22,666 nt of DNA, from the IMG/VR virus record IMGVR_UViG_3300009703_000119, positions 1-22,666 of that record. One strand, written 5' to 3'. Under the pieces are notes generated by a model, which searched no databases, was not told the origin of the DNA, and saw only the letters and a list, made by a program, of their open reading frames with translations. The stretch's first letter is position 1, and the number at the start of each line of letters is the position of its first letter. The position numbers and the translations under genes were made by a program. This DNA is from a virus. Shown in pieces: positions 1 through 6,129 of this stretch.

Positions 1-658
1 CACCAAATTCTCGAACTCCTGCCCCAAAATCTTTAACTCCACTCCATAAATTACTTCCTTGATCCCCGGCCCAATTTTTAGCAGTCATAATTCCACTCAT
101 AATTTTTCCTGGGATTCCTCCAAAGATACTAAGTGCACCTCTACCCAGAGCTCCTAGTAATCCACCGATTCCTCTTCTTTTATTAATCTGCTTAGCATCA
201 AAACCAAATTGTTGTGCATCAGGATTTAAATGAGGAGAACTCCAAGCTCCCCTTGCTCCTCTTGCGATTCGATCATCTTTAAAACTTTGAGTGTCAGGAT
301 TGTATTGTCCTCTAGTTAAAACTTTATATTGTTGGGTGTCTCTCCATGGAGTAGATCGGCTATCTCCTCCGCCTTTTCCTTCTCCCCCACCAGATTTTCC
401 GCCCCCTTGTCCACCTGAATATCCTCCAAGATCTCCTTGTAAGGAGACAATACCTGAGGGTCCTCTATTAGGTTTTCCTTTTAAGGAGCCGTATAAATCT
501 TTCTTAATTAATAAATCTTGTTCTGCGTCTGTGATGTAAGCTAAATGAGCTTCTGGGTGAGTTGGGGAAGACTTCCATTTCTTAGGAGCCGTAACCATTT
601 TTTGTTTGCCTAAATAATTAGGTCCTCCTCCCTGCATTACAGGTTTCTTTGTAGCCAT
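1..658 (-). CDS. Partial virion-type protein, Gly-rich, C-terminus outside window
   Basis: The frame opens at ATG 658 and stays open to base 1, giving at least 219 residues; the 3' end is missing. The start overlaps the TAA of the upstream nozzle-like gene (TAATG), which implies translational coupling and fixes the start. Residues about 1-75 are mixed and charged. About 76-100 is a low-complexity Gly/Ser/Lys linker. About 155-195 begins with a basic patch (KQINKRRGIGG) and continues into a Gly/Ala/Ile/Leu-rich amphipathic stretch that looks membrane-active. I do not recognise a named family. Its place directly after the last tail gene suggests an internal or ejection protein, which would be placed similarly in short-tailed phages, but that role is inferred from position and composition only. 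Confidence 0.75.
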   Translation of the reverse strand, partial: MATKKPVMQGGGPNYLGKQKMVTAPKKWKSSPTHPEAHLAYITDAEQDLLIKKDLYGSLKGKPNRGPSGIVSLQGDLGGYSGGQGGGKSGGGEGKGGGDSRSTPWRDTQQYKVLTRGQYNPDTQSFKDDRIARGARGAWSSPHLNPDAQQFGFDAKQINKRRGIGGLLGALGRGALSIFGGIPGKIMSGIMTAKNWAGDQGSNLWSGVKDFGAGVREFG

Positions 659-2832
659 TATCTTCTCCCGTCTGGTTGTATGTCCAGTCTAAATGTGCCC
701 AACTTCCAGTTTTCGGAAGTTGATGTGTTTGCTATTTTAAGCGCAATAGCTCTTCCTCGTGCGCGTGTGTCCACTTTATCAGTGGTATTGGTGATTGTAA
801 AGGGACCTAATGAAGAACTCGCTGACGAATCATTAGGATAATCTCTTAATAATAAAGTCACTTGAGTGTTTCCGGTTTGACTAATAAAATCTGGAATAAA
901 TCTTCTTATCTTCATGATGTATTCCCCGTCTCCTCTGATGTCTGGAGCTCCTAATAGTTGTCCTTGAGCCGCTCGTTTTTGAGTAATATCAAAATCTCCT
1001 GAAAGAACATTAGCAGTGACGGCTGTCACGGCTCCCCCAGCATTAATTTGATCGGTCCCTGTTTCGTGTTCATAATAAATAGTAATCCCATCGGTATTGC
1101 CTACCACATCATACGAGTCATCATCCGTGTTGTCATAATAACAGGCATGAGGTTTATCAAATACGGAAGAATCGGCCCAGGCTGTACGAGGTAAGGAACC
1201 AGTAGTCCAAATAGGTCGTTTAGTAGTAGAGTCTAGATAGTTATAAGTCACTACCCGATCCACCACATCCGAACCGGAACTACAATAATACCAACTCACT
1301 TCTCCAAAGAGGTTATTCAGTCCAGCATTAATTAAATTTCTTGGTGTAGAGTTCAATCCTTCAAAGACATAATCTTCCACTAAGCATGGCATCGATTGAA
1401 GTTGACCAGAGTATTGGAAGAAACCATTTTCTGACATCCAAAAAGCAGTACCATCCACTTCCATACAAGCATTTTTTCCAATGAGTCCGCAGTTCGTTCC
1501 CACGTGTTCAAAAGAAAAGGTAAACGGTTGACCTACAAAACGCATTAAGAATAAAGCAGAATCCGTCCAGATATAAATCGCATCACGACCTCGAATCGCT
1601 CCCATAATTTTAGAACCTTGGGCAAGTCTTTGTGTACCTGCCGTATTCGTTGAGGTTGGTGTGTAATCGGTTAAGGATTCCTGATCCGAGAATCTTATAA
1701 ACATCGCATCTTGAGAAGTTGTTGTTCCTATCGTTGTCTCCGTTCCAAAGAAAATTAAGTGACGATCTGTTGGTGATACCAACATGTGTCTGGAAGCTGT
1801 AGGAGCTCCACTGATAATCGTCGCTCGTGTTCCCGTAGGATTGGTTGCAGCCGAATCCCATTCAAAACATTCACCATTATATATTAAAGCAATAAGTTTA
1901 GTTCCATAGTTATCTAAGATCCACATTCCTGGTTCAATGGTAAAGTCAGCTGAAGACGCTTCCCCCCAGGCAACGTAGTCTGAAATATTAGTCACCGTTA
2001 CGCCTGCCGAGTGATGCGCTTTCGTAGTTCCGTTTACTCCTCTAGCTCCTCCACTTAAGGTATTCGTTGAAGTATTATTGGCGGTAAAACTAATGTCCTC
2101 TGTTCCTATTCTAATTTCTCCAGAAGTAGGAAAGGCTGCCGTGTTAGCCAGAACAATATCCGTTGTTGTCGTATCCGTTAAAGCGGTTGCTAAAGTTGTG
2201 GTTGCTGGACCTGATGCGGTCCCTGACCATTGACCGGTTCCCCAGCCAAAGCCTCCCAGTTCTTGAGCAGGTCCCACACTATAATACGTTTGAGCTCTAC
2301 AACTTCCTACTGCGCTCGTCGTTCCTGAGGCGTTACTGCCCAGCGTAATAGTAATGGTAGTAGCTGTAGGAACCGAAGTTGCCATAAATTTTTTATCTTC
2401 AAAATCTGAATCACTATAACCTGAACCCGGAGGTGCAGTCACCGTATCTAAAAGAACAATATCGTCTTCGTTCATTCCATGGGGACTTGGAAAGTTAATA
2501 GTCACCGCAGAGTCACCGCTCGTGGTTGAAAAAGTACAGCTGGTAATTGTATTTTTAATCGGGGTAATGTCATAGAACTGACCCCCTGAATAGACATATA
2601 ACATTCTATTAGTTCCTATGGCTGCGTATTTAATACCAGCATTATCATCAAAATGGTGAAGAGCTCGGCCTGCTCCTGTGAGTTTATCCTCACCGAGTTG
2701 TTGCCAGCCGCCTATCTTTTCAGGAGTTCCATACCGAAAACGTACATAGTCCCCTCCTGTCCATTGGGCTTCAGCACCCGTAGAGGTAACTTGTTTATTG
2801 AATCCTGGTAAAAATCCTACTTTTTGTAACAT
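658..2832 (-). CDS. Tail nozzle / DNA stabilization-like protein
   Basis: A 724-residue protein opening with LPGFNKQVTSTGAEAQWTGG, followed by a YVRFRYG..EKIGGWQQL segment and repeated beta strands (AAIGTNRMLYVY, LIALIYNGECFEWD, HLIFFGTE, DAIYIWTDSALFLMRF, TAFWMSENGFFQY). This is the pattern of WD-like beta-propeller tail proteins such as P22 gp10 or T7 gp12-type nozzles. Residues about 97-190 contain a PHGMNEDDIV segment resembling the 'HG..GD.V' modules of phage tail proteins. Residues about 211-282 are a separate insertion domain also found in two connector proteins of this window. The start has only a weak Shine-Dalgarno, but a candidate promoter lies 23 bases upstream. The likely role is sealing the tail and holding packaged DNA. 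The structural class is fairly secure; the exact homology is from memory. Confidence 0.7.
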   Translation of the reverse strand: MLQKVGFLPGFNKQVTSTGAEAQWTGGDYVRFRYGTPEKIGGWQQLGEDKLTGAGRALHHFDDNAGIKYAAIGTNRMLYVYSGGQFYDITPIKNTITSCTFSTTSGDSAVTINFPSPHGMNEDDIVLLDTVTAPPGSGYSDSDFEDKKFMATSVPTATTITITLGSNASGTTSAVGSCRAQTYYSVGPAQELGGFGWGTGQWSGTASGPATTTLATALTDTTTTDIVLANTAAFPTSGEIRIGTEDISFTANNTSTNTLSGGARGVNGTTKAHHSAGVTVTNISDYVAWGEASSADFTIEPGMWILDNYGTKLIALIYNGECFEWDSAATNPTGTRATIISGAPTASRHMLVSPTDRHLIFFGTETTIGTTTSQDAMFIRFSDQESLTDYTPTSTNTAGTQRLAQGSKIMGAIRGRDAIYIWTDSALFLMRFVGQPFTFSFEHVGTNCGLIGKNACMEVDGTAFWMSENGFFQYSGQLQSMPCLVEDYVFEGLNSTPRNLINAGLNNLFGEVSWYYCSSGSDVVDRVVTYNYLDSTTKRPIWTTGSLPRTAWADSSVFDKPHACYYDNTDDDSYDVVGNTDGITIYYEHETGTDQINAGGAVTAVTANVLSGDFDITQKRAAQGQLLGAPDIRGDGEYIMKIRRFIPDFISQTGNTQVTLLLRDYPNDSSASSSLGPFTITNTTDKVDTRARGRAIALKIANTSTSENWKLGTFRLDIQPDGRR
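1987..2202 (-). repeat. Shared insertion domain, copy 1 (in nozzle-like protein)
   Basis: Residues about 211-282 of the nozzle-like protein follow the pattern TTL-x-IT-x-T-I-L-x-FPTSG-x-I-IG-E-I-T-x-N-LSG-RG-x-TT-x-HS-G-V. Two other proteins in the window carry the same pattern, so it is a mobile or repeatedly used beta-rich module at protein level. Boundaries are approximate. Confidence 0.65.
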
Positions 2833-2854
2833 AGAAAATTCCGTTTAGGATACA

Positions 2855-2881
2855 ATTATACTATATTTTTGGGGAGATCAA
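2855..2881 (-). promoter_or_regulatory. Candidate sigma70-type promoter before the nozzle-like gene
   Basis: On the minus strand TTGATC (2881-2876) is followed after 15 bases by a perfect TATAAT (2860-2855), in the short gap between the last oxygenase gene and the ATG at 2832. The spacer is shorter than the optimal 17. The motif AGTATA(G/A)TTG(A/T)TC, matching at most positions, occurs twice around it, overlapping both hexamers. The predicted transcript start leaves a leader of about 20 bases. The call rests on motif match and location only. Confidence 0.45.
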
Positions 2882-2886
2882 CTATA

Positions 2887-3531
2887 CTATTTAGGGATCC
2901 CTAACATCGCTCGCTTATCAAAGAGATTTGTCTTCGCAAAAGGACCATTCGCATGATTATAATGTAGAAAGACTTGTCCGCAGAGATTACCTTGGAAAGG
3001 TTCACGCCAGTGTTCAAGTTCACAACCAGAATAAATGAGCATATCTCCTTCTTTTAAATTAACGGGAACTCCTTTGGGAGCTCCTGGTTTGTGAATACCT
3101 TTATATTCATCAATGACATTATCCTGACCTGTTGGATCAATAAAGATGGGCCAGGGATCTCCGCCTAAATGGAGAGTGGTAGATATCTCACAGCTCGGTC
3201 GATCTTTATGACGCCTTAAAATATTTCCTTTTTCATAGACTCGGGTATATGAATACGTGGGAATAAGTTCTAACCCTGTTTTAGCTTTCATAATAGGAAT
3301 CACGTACATCAATAACGTCTCCATCACCCAATCTGAATATTTAGAATAGGCGCCGGGAACTTGTTTATCAACTCGATTTCCTATGAACGGATTATAAGGA
3401 CTTACTATATTATTTTTAAGCATATAATCCACAGCGTCCCGTTGCAATAACATATAGTTAAAAATAAAGTTAGCTAGCGATTTAGGCACCGCTTCTCGGA
3501 TCACTTGATATTTTTTAGTTTTAAAACTCAT
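2887..3531 (-). CDS. 2OG-Fe(II) oxygenase, prolyl-4-hydroxylase-like
   Basis: 214 residues. The central segment ILRRHKDRPSCEISTTLHLG gives an HxD iron motif (His108, Asp110), and GDMLIYSGCELEHWREPFQG supplies the distal His174. Together they form the 2-His-1-carboxylate facial triad of the double-stranded beta-helix dioxygenases. The Arg or Lys usually found about 10 residues after the distal His to bind 2-oxoglutarate is not there (GQVFLHY follows); Arg176 lies right beside the His instead. The enzyme would hydroxylate a protein side chain or small molecule using O2 and 2-oxoglutarate; the substrate is unknown. Its ATG overlaps the TGA-ended next gene by 4 bases (ATGA), so it is last in a coupled cassette of four oxygenases. 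The family call is good; activity is inferred. Confidence 0.8.
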   Translation of the reverse strand: MSFKTKKYQVIREAVPKSLANFIFNYMLLQRDAVDYMLKNNIVSPYNPFIGNRVDKQVPGAYSKYSDWVMETLLMYVIPIMKAKTGLELIPTYSYTRVYEKGNILRRHKDRPSCEISTTLHLGGDPWPIFIDPTGQDNVIDEYKGIHKPGAPKGVPVNLKEGDMLIYSGCELEHWREPFQGNLCGQVFLHYNHANGPFAKTNLFDKRAMLGIPK

Positions 3532-4124
3532 CGTTGAATAAAATTAAAAGAAACAGAAACTCTCCATCCTTTTTCTCCTTTTTCTTTTGTTTGATTAGAC
3601 TCTACACCATGAGGTACCCATGCAGGAAACATAATACATTCTCCTTCTCTAGGAGGATACTTAATCACTCTCCATAATTGTCTTGGTAAACCCTCTACAC
3701 GTCTTGGCATTAAAAGATTAGGTCCCGGTCTTGGATCTTCCACCCAGATACAACCTGCATCTTTAGGAACTTTAACGTAGTAAGCTCCAGACCATGTTGA
3801 GTTTGGATGAACGTGGGTCTTGTTATAAGAGCCAGGATAATTAATATTAGCCCACATATTTCCTAAAGCACATTCAGGTTGGAGTCCATAATCTTTAAAA
3901 AGTTCTTGAGCCATAATAAATAATTCTTTGAGTAAAGGTTCATATTCTGGTTTATCTCCCATGTTTGTAGGGCCATGCCATCCTCCCCCAGCGTTTGTTT
4001 TAGCAAGGGTGTTATCTTTTTTACTCCAGGCTTTAATATGTTTAAATAAATGTTTATTAAGATTTTTAGAATTAGGAAACTCCTTTATATAAACAGGAGT
4101 TGGAAATAGAAGTTCTCGGTTCAT
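3528..4124 (-). CDS. 2OG-Fe(II) oxygenase, 2OG-FeII_Oxy_5-like
   Basis: 198 residues. It starts MNRELLFPTPVYIKEFPN, the usual opening of the putative 2OG-Fe(II) oxygenase family I know as TIGR02466/PF13759 (FPTP.y...). NKTHVHPNSTWSGAYYVK (His104, His106) and FPAWVPHGVESN (His172) supply the putative metal ligands, and GWRVSVSFNF (Arg188) the 2-oxoglutarate anchor. The first motif reads HxH rather than the canonical HxD; I recall this as normal for the family. Length fits a single complete domain. The start overlaps the previous gene's stop by 4 bases and the end overlaps the next start by 4 bases. The substrate cannot be read from the sequence. Confidence 0.8.
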   Translation of the reverse strand: MNRELLFPTPVYIKEFPNSKNLNKHLFKHIKAWSKKDNTLAKTNAGGGWHGPTNMGDKPEYEPLLKELFIMAQELFKDYGLQPECALGNMWANINYPGSYNKTHVHPNSTWSGAYYVKVPKDAGCIWVEDPRPGPNLLMPRRVEGLPRQLWRVIKYPPREGECIMFPAWVPHGVESNQTKEKGEKGWRVSVSFNFIQR

Positions 4125-4705
4125 TTAAATGGGGGTCCTCCAAACCACATCACCAATGATTGTCTTATTCCTTTTTTAACCTTTGCTACTCGATGTCGAA
4201 GCATACTACAAAAGAAAATAGCTTGACCTTGTTTTAAATTCTCTGGTTTATTACCTGTGGTCATAAATTCTAATTCTCCTCCACTAAACTCTGTAGGATC
4301 CGAAAGTAAAATAGTCATAGATATTTTTCTAACGGGAGGTTCATACTGACAATGAGTTTCTGCATCCATATGCCAATCATAAAATCCACCTTTAGGGTAC
4401 TTTGTAAATTGGGCTGGCTCTGTTATTTGCATGCCCTCGTAACCAAAATGGTTTCCATTACTTCGAAGCATGGTGCTTTCAATCCTTTTATAAAAATTAG
4501 GCATCGCACTAAAAGGGATCCAACTGATAGTAGTGATTCTTTTCTTAGTATCATGCCTCCCTGCTCTTCCATCTTTATGTCCTACTTTAGCCTCCTCTTC
4601 TTTTTGCCTGTGTCCTAATCTAATAATTTCCTGGCACTCTGAGGGATTAAATAAAGGACCCAGAGTGGTTGCAATCAAAGATTTCCATTTAGGTTCTAAA
4701 ATCAT
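4121..4705 (-). CDS. 2OG-Fe(II) oxygenase, PKHD-type hydroxylase-like
   Basis: 194 residues with the full signature of the PKHD/P4H-type iron dioxygenases. FYDWHMDAETHC contains the HxD pair (His112, Asp114). FSGGELEF is the conserved strand between the ligands. GQAIFFCSMLRHRVAKVKKG contains His171, and Arg181 ten residues later (IRQSLVMWF) fits the 2-oxoglutarate binder. All expected catalytic residues are present, so an active enzyme is likely. Bacterial relatives include PiuC/YbiX-type proteins, which act near iron uptake, but the phage copy is too divergent and its context too different to transfer that role. Its start overlaps the upstream oxygenase stop (TAATG at 4705). Confidence 0.85.
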   Translation of the reverse strand: MILEPKWKSLIATTLGPLFNPSECQEIIRLGHRQKEEEAKVGHKDGRAGRHDTKKRITTISWIPFSAMPNFYKRIESTMLRSNGNHFGYEGMQITEPAQFTKYPKGGFYDWHMDAETHCQYEPPVRKISMTILLSDPTEFSGGELEFMTTGNKPENLKQGQAIFFCSMLRHRVAKVKKGIRQSLVMWFGGPPFK

Positions 4706-5352
4706 TACGCAGTCCTTGTTCTAACTGGATCATAATCTACGTCTACATTACATACTAAAGTTCTTCTTTTTTCTTTTTTGTTTGAGAATGGGTAAACACA
4801 ATGTCTCATGTCATAGGGGAAAACATAAAAGTCTCCAATATTCATTCGGGGAGAACAATCAGATTTTGCAAATTGACCTGAGGAATTTCCTAAAATTTGC
4901 AGTCGTCCATTCATCGGTTGATCCGGTCTTGTTAATTCGGGACCCATATCCTTAGGGAGTTTAAGAATCATAACAGAAGAGAGTCCTGTATAAAGATTTC
5001 CTTGATGGATATGCACAGGGTTATAATCCCCTGCTTTCATCTCATTAACCCATATAGAATTAATCTTCATATTAAATGTATGAACCATATTCCATTTTAA
5101 ATAATGAGAAAAAATACCCTTGAACCAGTTCATCATATCTGCGGGCATGTAATTATGAGTATGCATTTTGTCATTATCAGGACCTGCATAGAATAAAGAA
5201 ACTTCATCAGGAATTTTGCCTGCTAATTGTTTATTGGCATTGGGAAGATGTTTCTTTTGGGTCTCGTAAAGTTCATTCAATCCCACAAAAATCTCGAGAG
5301 GGACCTTGTAGTTTAAAATGGATTGACCTAGAAATACATAGTCAAACTGCAT
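4705..5352 (-). CDS. 2OG-Fe(II) oxygenase, 2OG-FeII_Oxy_5-like (second type)
   Basis: 215 residues. NPVHIHQGNLYTGLSSVMIL (His114, His116) and FYVFPYDMRHCVYPFSNKKE (His184), with Arg197 in RRTLVCNVDVDY, form a putative iron and 2-oxoglutarate site in the usual order. IWVNEMKAGDYNPVHIH is the conserved approach to the first ligand. As in the 198-residue neighbour, the first motif is HxH. The N-terminal 90 residues are helical and lack the FPTP opening, so this is a different subfamily rather than a recent duplicate. Similar proteins are common in marine phages, to my memory. It is the first oxygenase of the cassette, one base after the coiled-coil gene's stop codon. Confidence 0.8.
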   Translation of the reverse strand: MQFDYVFLGQSILNYKVPLEIFVGLNELYETQKKHLPNANKQLAGKIPDEVSLFYAGPDNDKMHTHNYMPADMMNWFKGIFSHYLKWNMVHTFNMKINSIWVNEMKAGDYNPVHIHQGNLYTGLSSVMILKLPKDMGPELTRPDQPMNGRLQILGNSSGQFAKSDCSPRMNIGDFYVFPYDMRHCVYPFSNKKEKRRTLVCNVDVDYDPVRTRTA

Positions 5353-5353
5353 T

Positions 5354-6019
5354 TTACTTTCCTAGTTGTTTCTTCTTATAAGAAGGGAGAAGTTCTCCTG
5401 ATTTCTTTACCCGTTTTAAAGTTTCAAGTTGACCCAATACATTAAAGACTTCAGGCTGAGAAGATCCTGGAGTTAAAGTAAGTTTCTTCTGCTCGAGTTG
5501 ATGCATATAAGATTCTGCTTGATGGGTATTAACATCCTGATCATCAAATTTACCATCATGAAATTCTTTCTTAAGTTTAGACCAGGTTGAAATTTCTCTC
5601 ATCCTTGCTTTAGCCACAAGTTCCATAGTCGCTCGACTATAAAGCTTTTGTTCTAATTCTATTTGTTTCATTTCCTTTTCTAAAGGATCTTTTTCTTTCT
5701 TAATCTCTCTTTCTTTTTTCTTAATTTCTATATCATTAAGACGATACTCAAAAGAAAGATGCATTAAGTTTTCAAAGTGAGTATTTTGTTCTCGAACCGA
5801 TTGCCAGTACTTTGCAGCGTTCGTTCCATATTTATTATCCGATAAAACTGAAAAACGCATTTCTGTTTCAGTTCTAAACATTTGTTTCTTAGCCCAAGTA
5901 TCTTGCAGCTCGGGCACCATCTTTTTAAATTCCGAAACCTGAGACTTATCTAATAAAGTCATTAAGTGTTTAACTTCTTTGTCAGCATGTTGCTGAATAT
6001 TACGTTTTGTTTTTTTCAT
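5354..6019 (-). CDS. Coiled-coil protein of unknown function, heads oxygenase cassette
   Basis: 221 residues, not recognised. It is strongly charged and helical. Residues about 94-155 (after YRLNDIEIKKKEREIKKEK) are predicted coiled coil by heptad-like spacing, and the C-terminal 40 residues are Lys-rich (LKRVKKSGELLPSYKKKQ). There is no signal peptide or membrane segment. The start is supported by AAAGGAG ahead of the ATG at 6019, and a candidate promoter lies 27 bases further upstream. It is the first gene of the transcription unit leading into the four oxygenases, with one base between its stop and the next ATG. It could be a partner or substrate of these enzymes, or a tail-associated protein; neither can be shown from sequence. 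Confidence 0.75.
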   Translation of the reverse strand: MKKTKRNIQQHADKEVKHLMTLLDKSQVSEFKKMVPELQDTWAKKQMFRTETEMRFSVLSDNKYGTNAAKYWQSVREQNTHFENLMHLSFEYRLNDIEIKKKEREIKKEKDPLEKEMKQIELEQKLYSRATMELVAKARMREISTWSKLKKEFHDGKFDDQDVNTHQAESYMHQLEQKKLTLTPGSSQPEVFNVLGQLETLKRVKKSGELLPSYKKKQLGK

Positions 6020-6045
6020 TTTTTTCTCCTTTATTCTTTTGTTGT

Positions 6046-6073
6046 AATATACGTCTTTTTAGATTCAATACAA
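6046..6073 (-). promoter_or_regulatory. Candidate promoter for the coiled-coil/oxygenase cassette
   Basis: On the minus strand TTGTAT (6073-6068), 16 bases, then TATATT (6051-6046). The transcript would start near 6039, leaving about 20 bases of leader that contain the Shine-Dalgarno AAAGGAG. It lies in a 110-base gap, one of the longest in the window, immediately after a hairpin. Confidence 0.45.
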
Positions 6074-6082
6074 GTACTATTT

Positions 6083-6101
6083 CTCCTATAAAATATAGGA
6101 G
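6083..6101 (-). terminator. Hairpin after the tail-fibre module (possible terminator)
   Basis: CTCCTATA (6083-6090), a 3-base loop, then TATAGGAG (6094-6101): a perfect 8-bp stem, extendable by one A-T pair. It lies 29 bases past the stop of the Kelch fibre gene. No U-run follows in either direction (AAATAG on the minus strand), so it may stabilise or process the mRNA rather than end transcription. Confidence 0.45.
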
Positions 6102-6129
6102 AGTATTAAAGTTTTAATAAAAAAAATTA

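Noticed and set aside
291-539. Plus-strand frame of 82 codons, Pro-rich
   Set aside because: Antisense shadow of the Gly-rich linker of the partial gene; Pro codons arise from Gly codons on the other strand and there is no ribosome site.
1610-1861. Minus-strand frame of 83 codons inside the nozzle-like gene
   Set aside because: Wrong frame inside a well-supported 724-codon gene; no domain or start signal.
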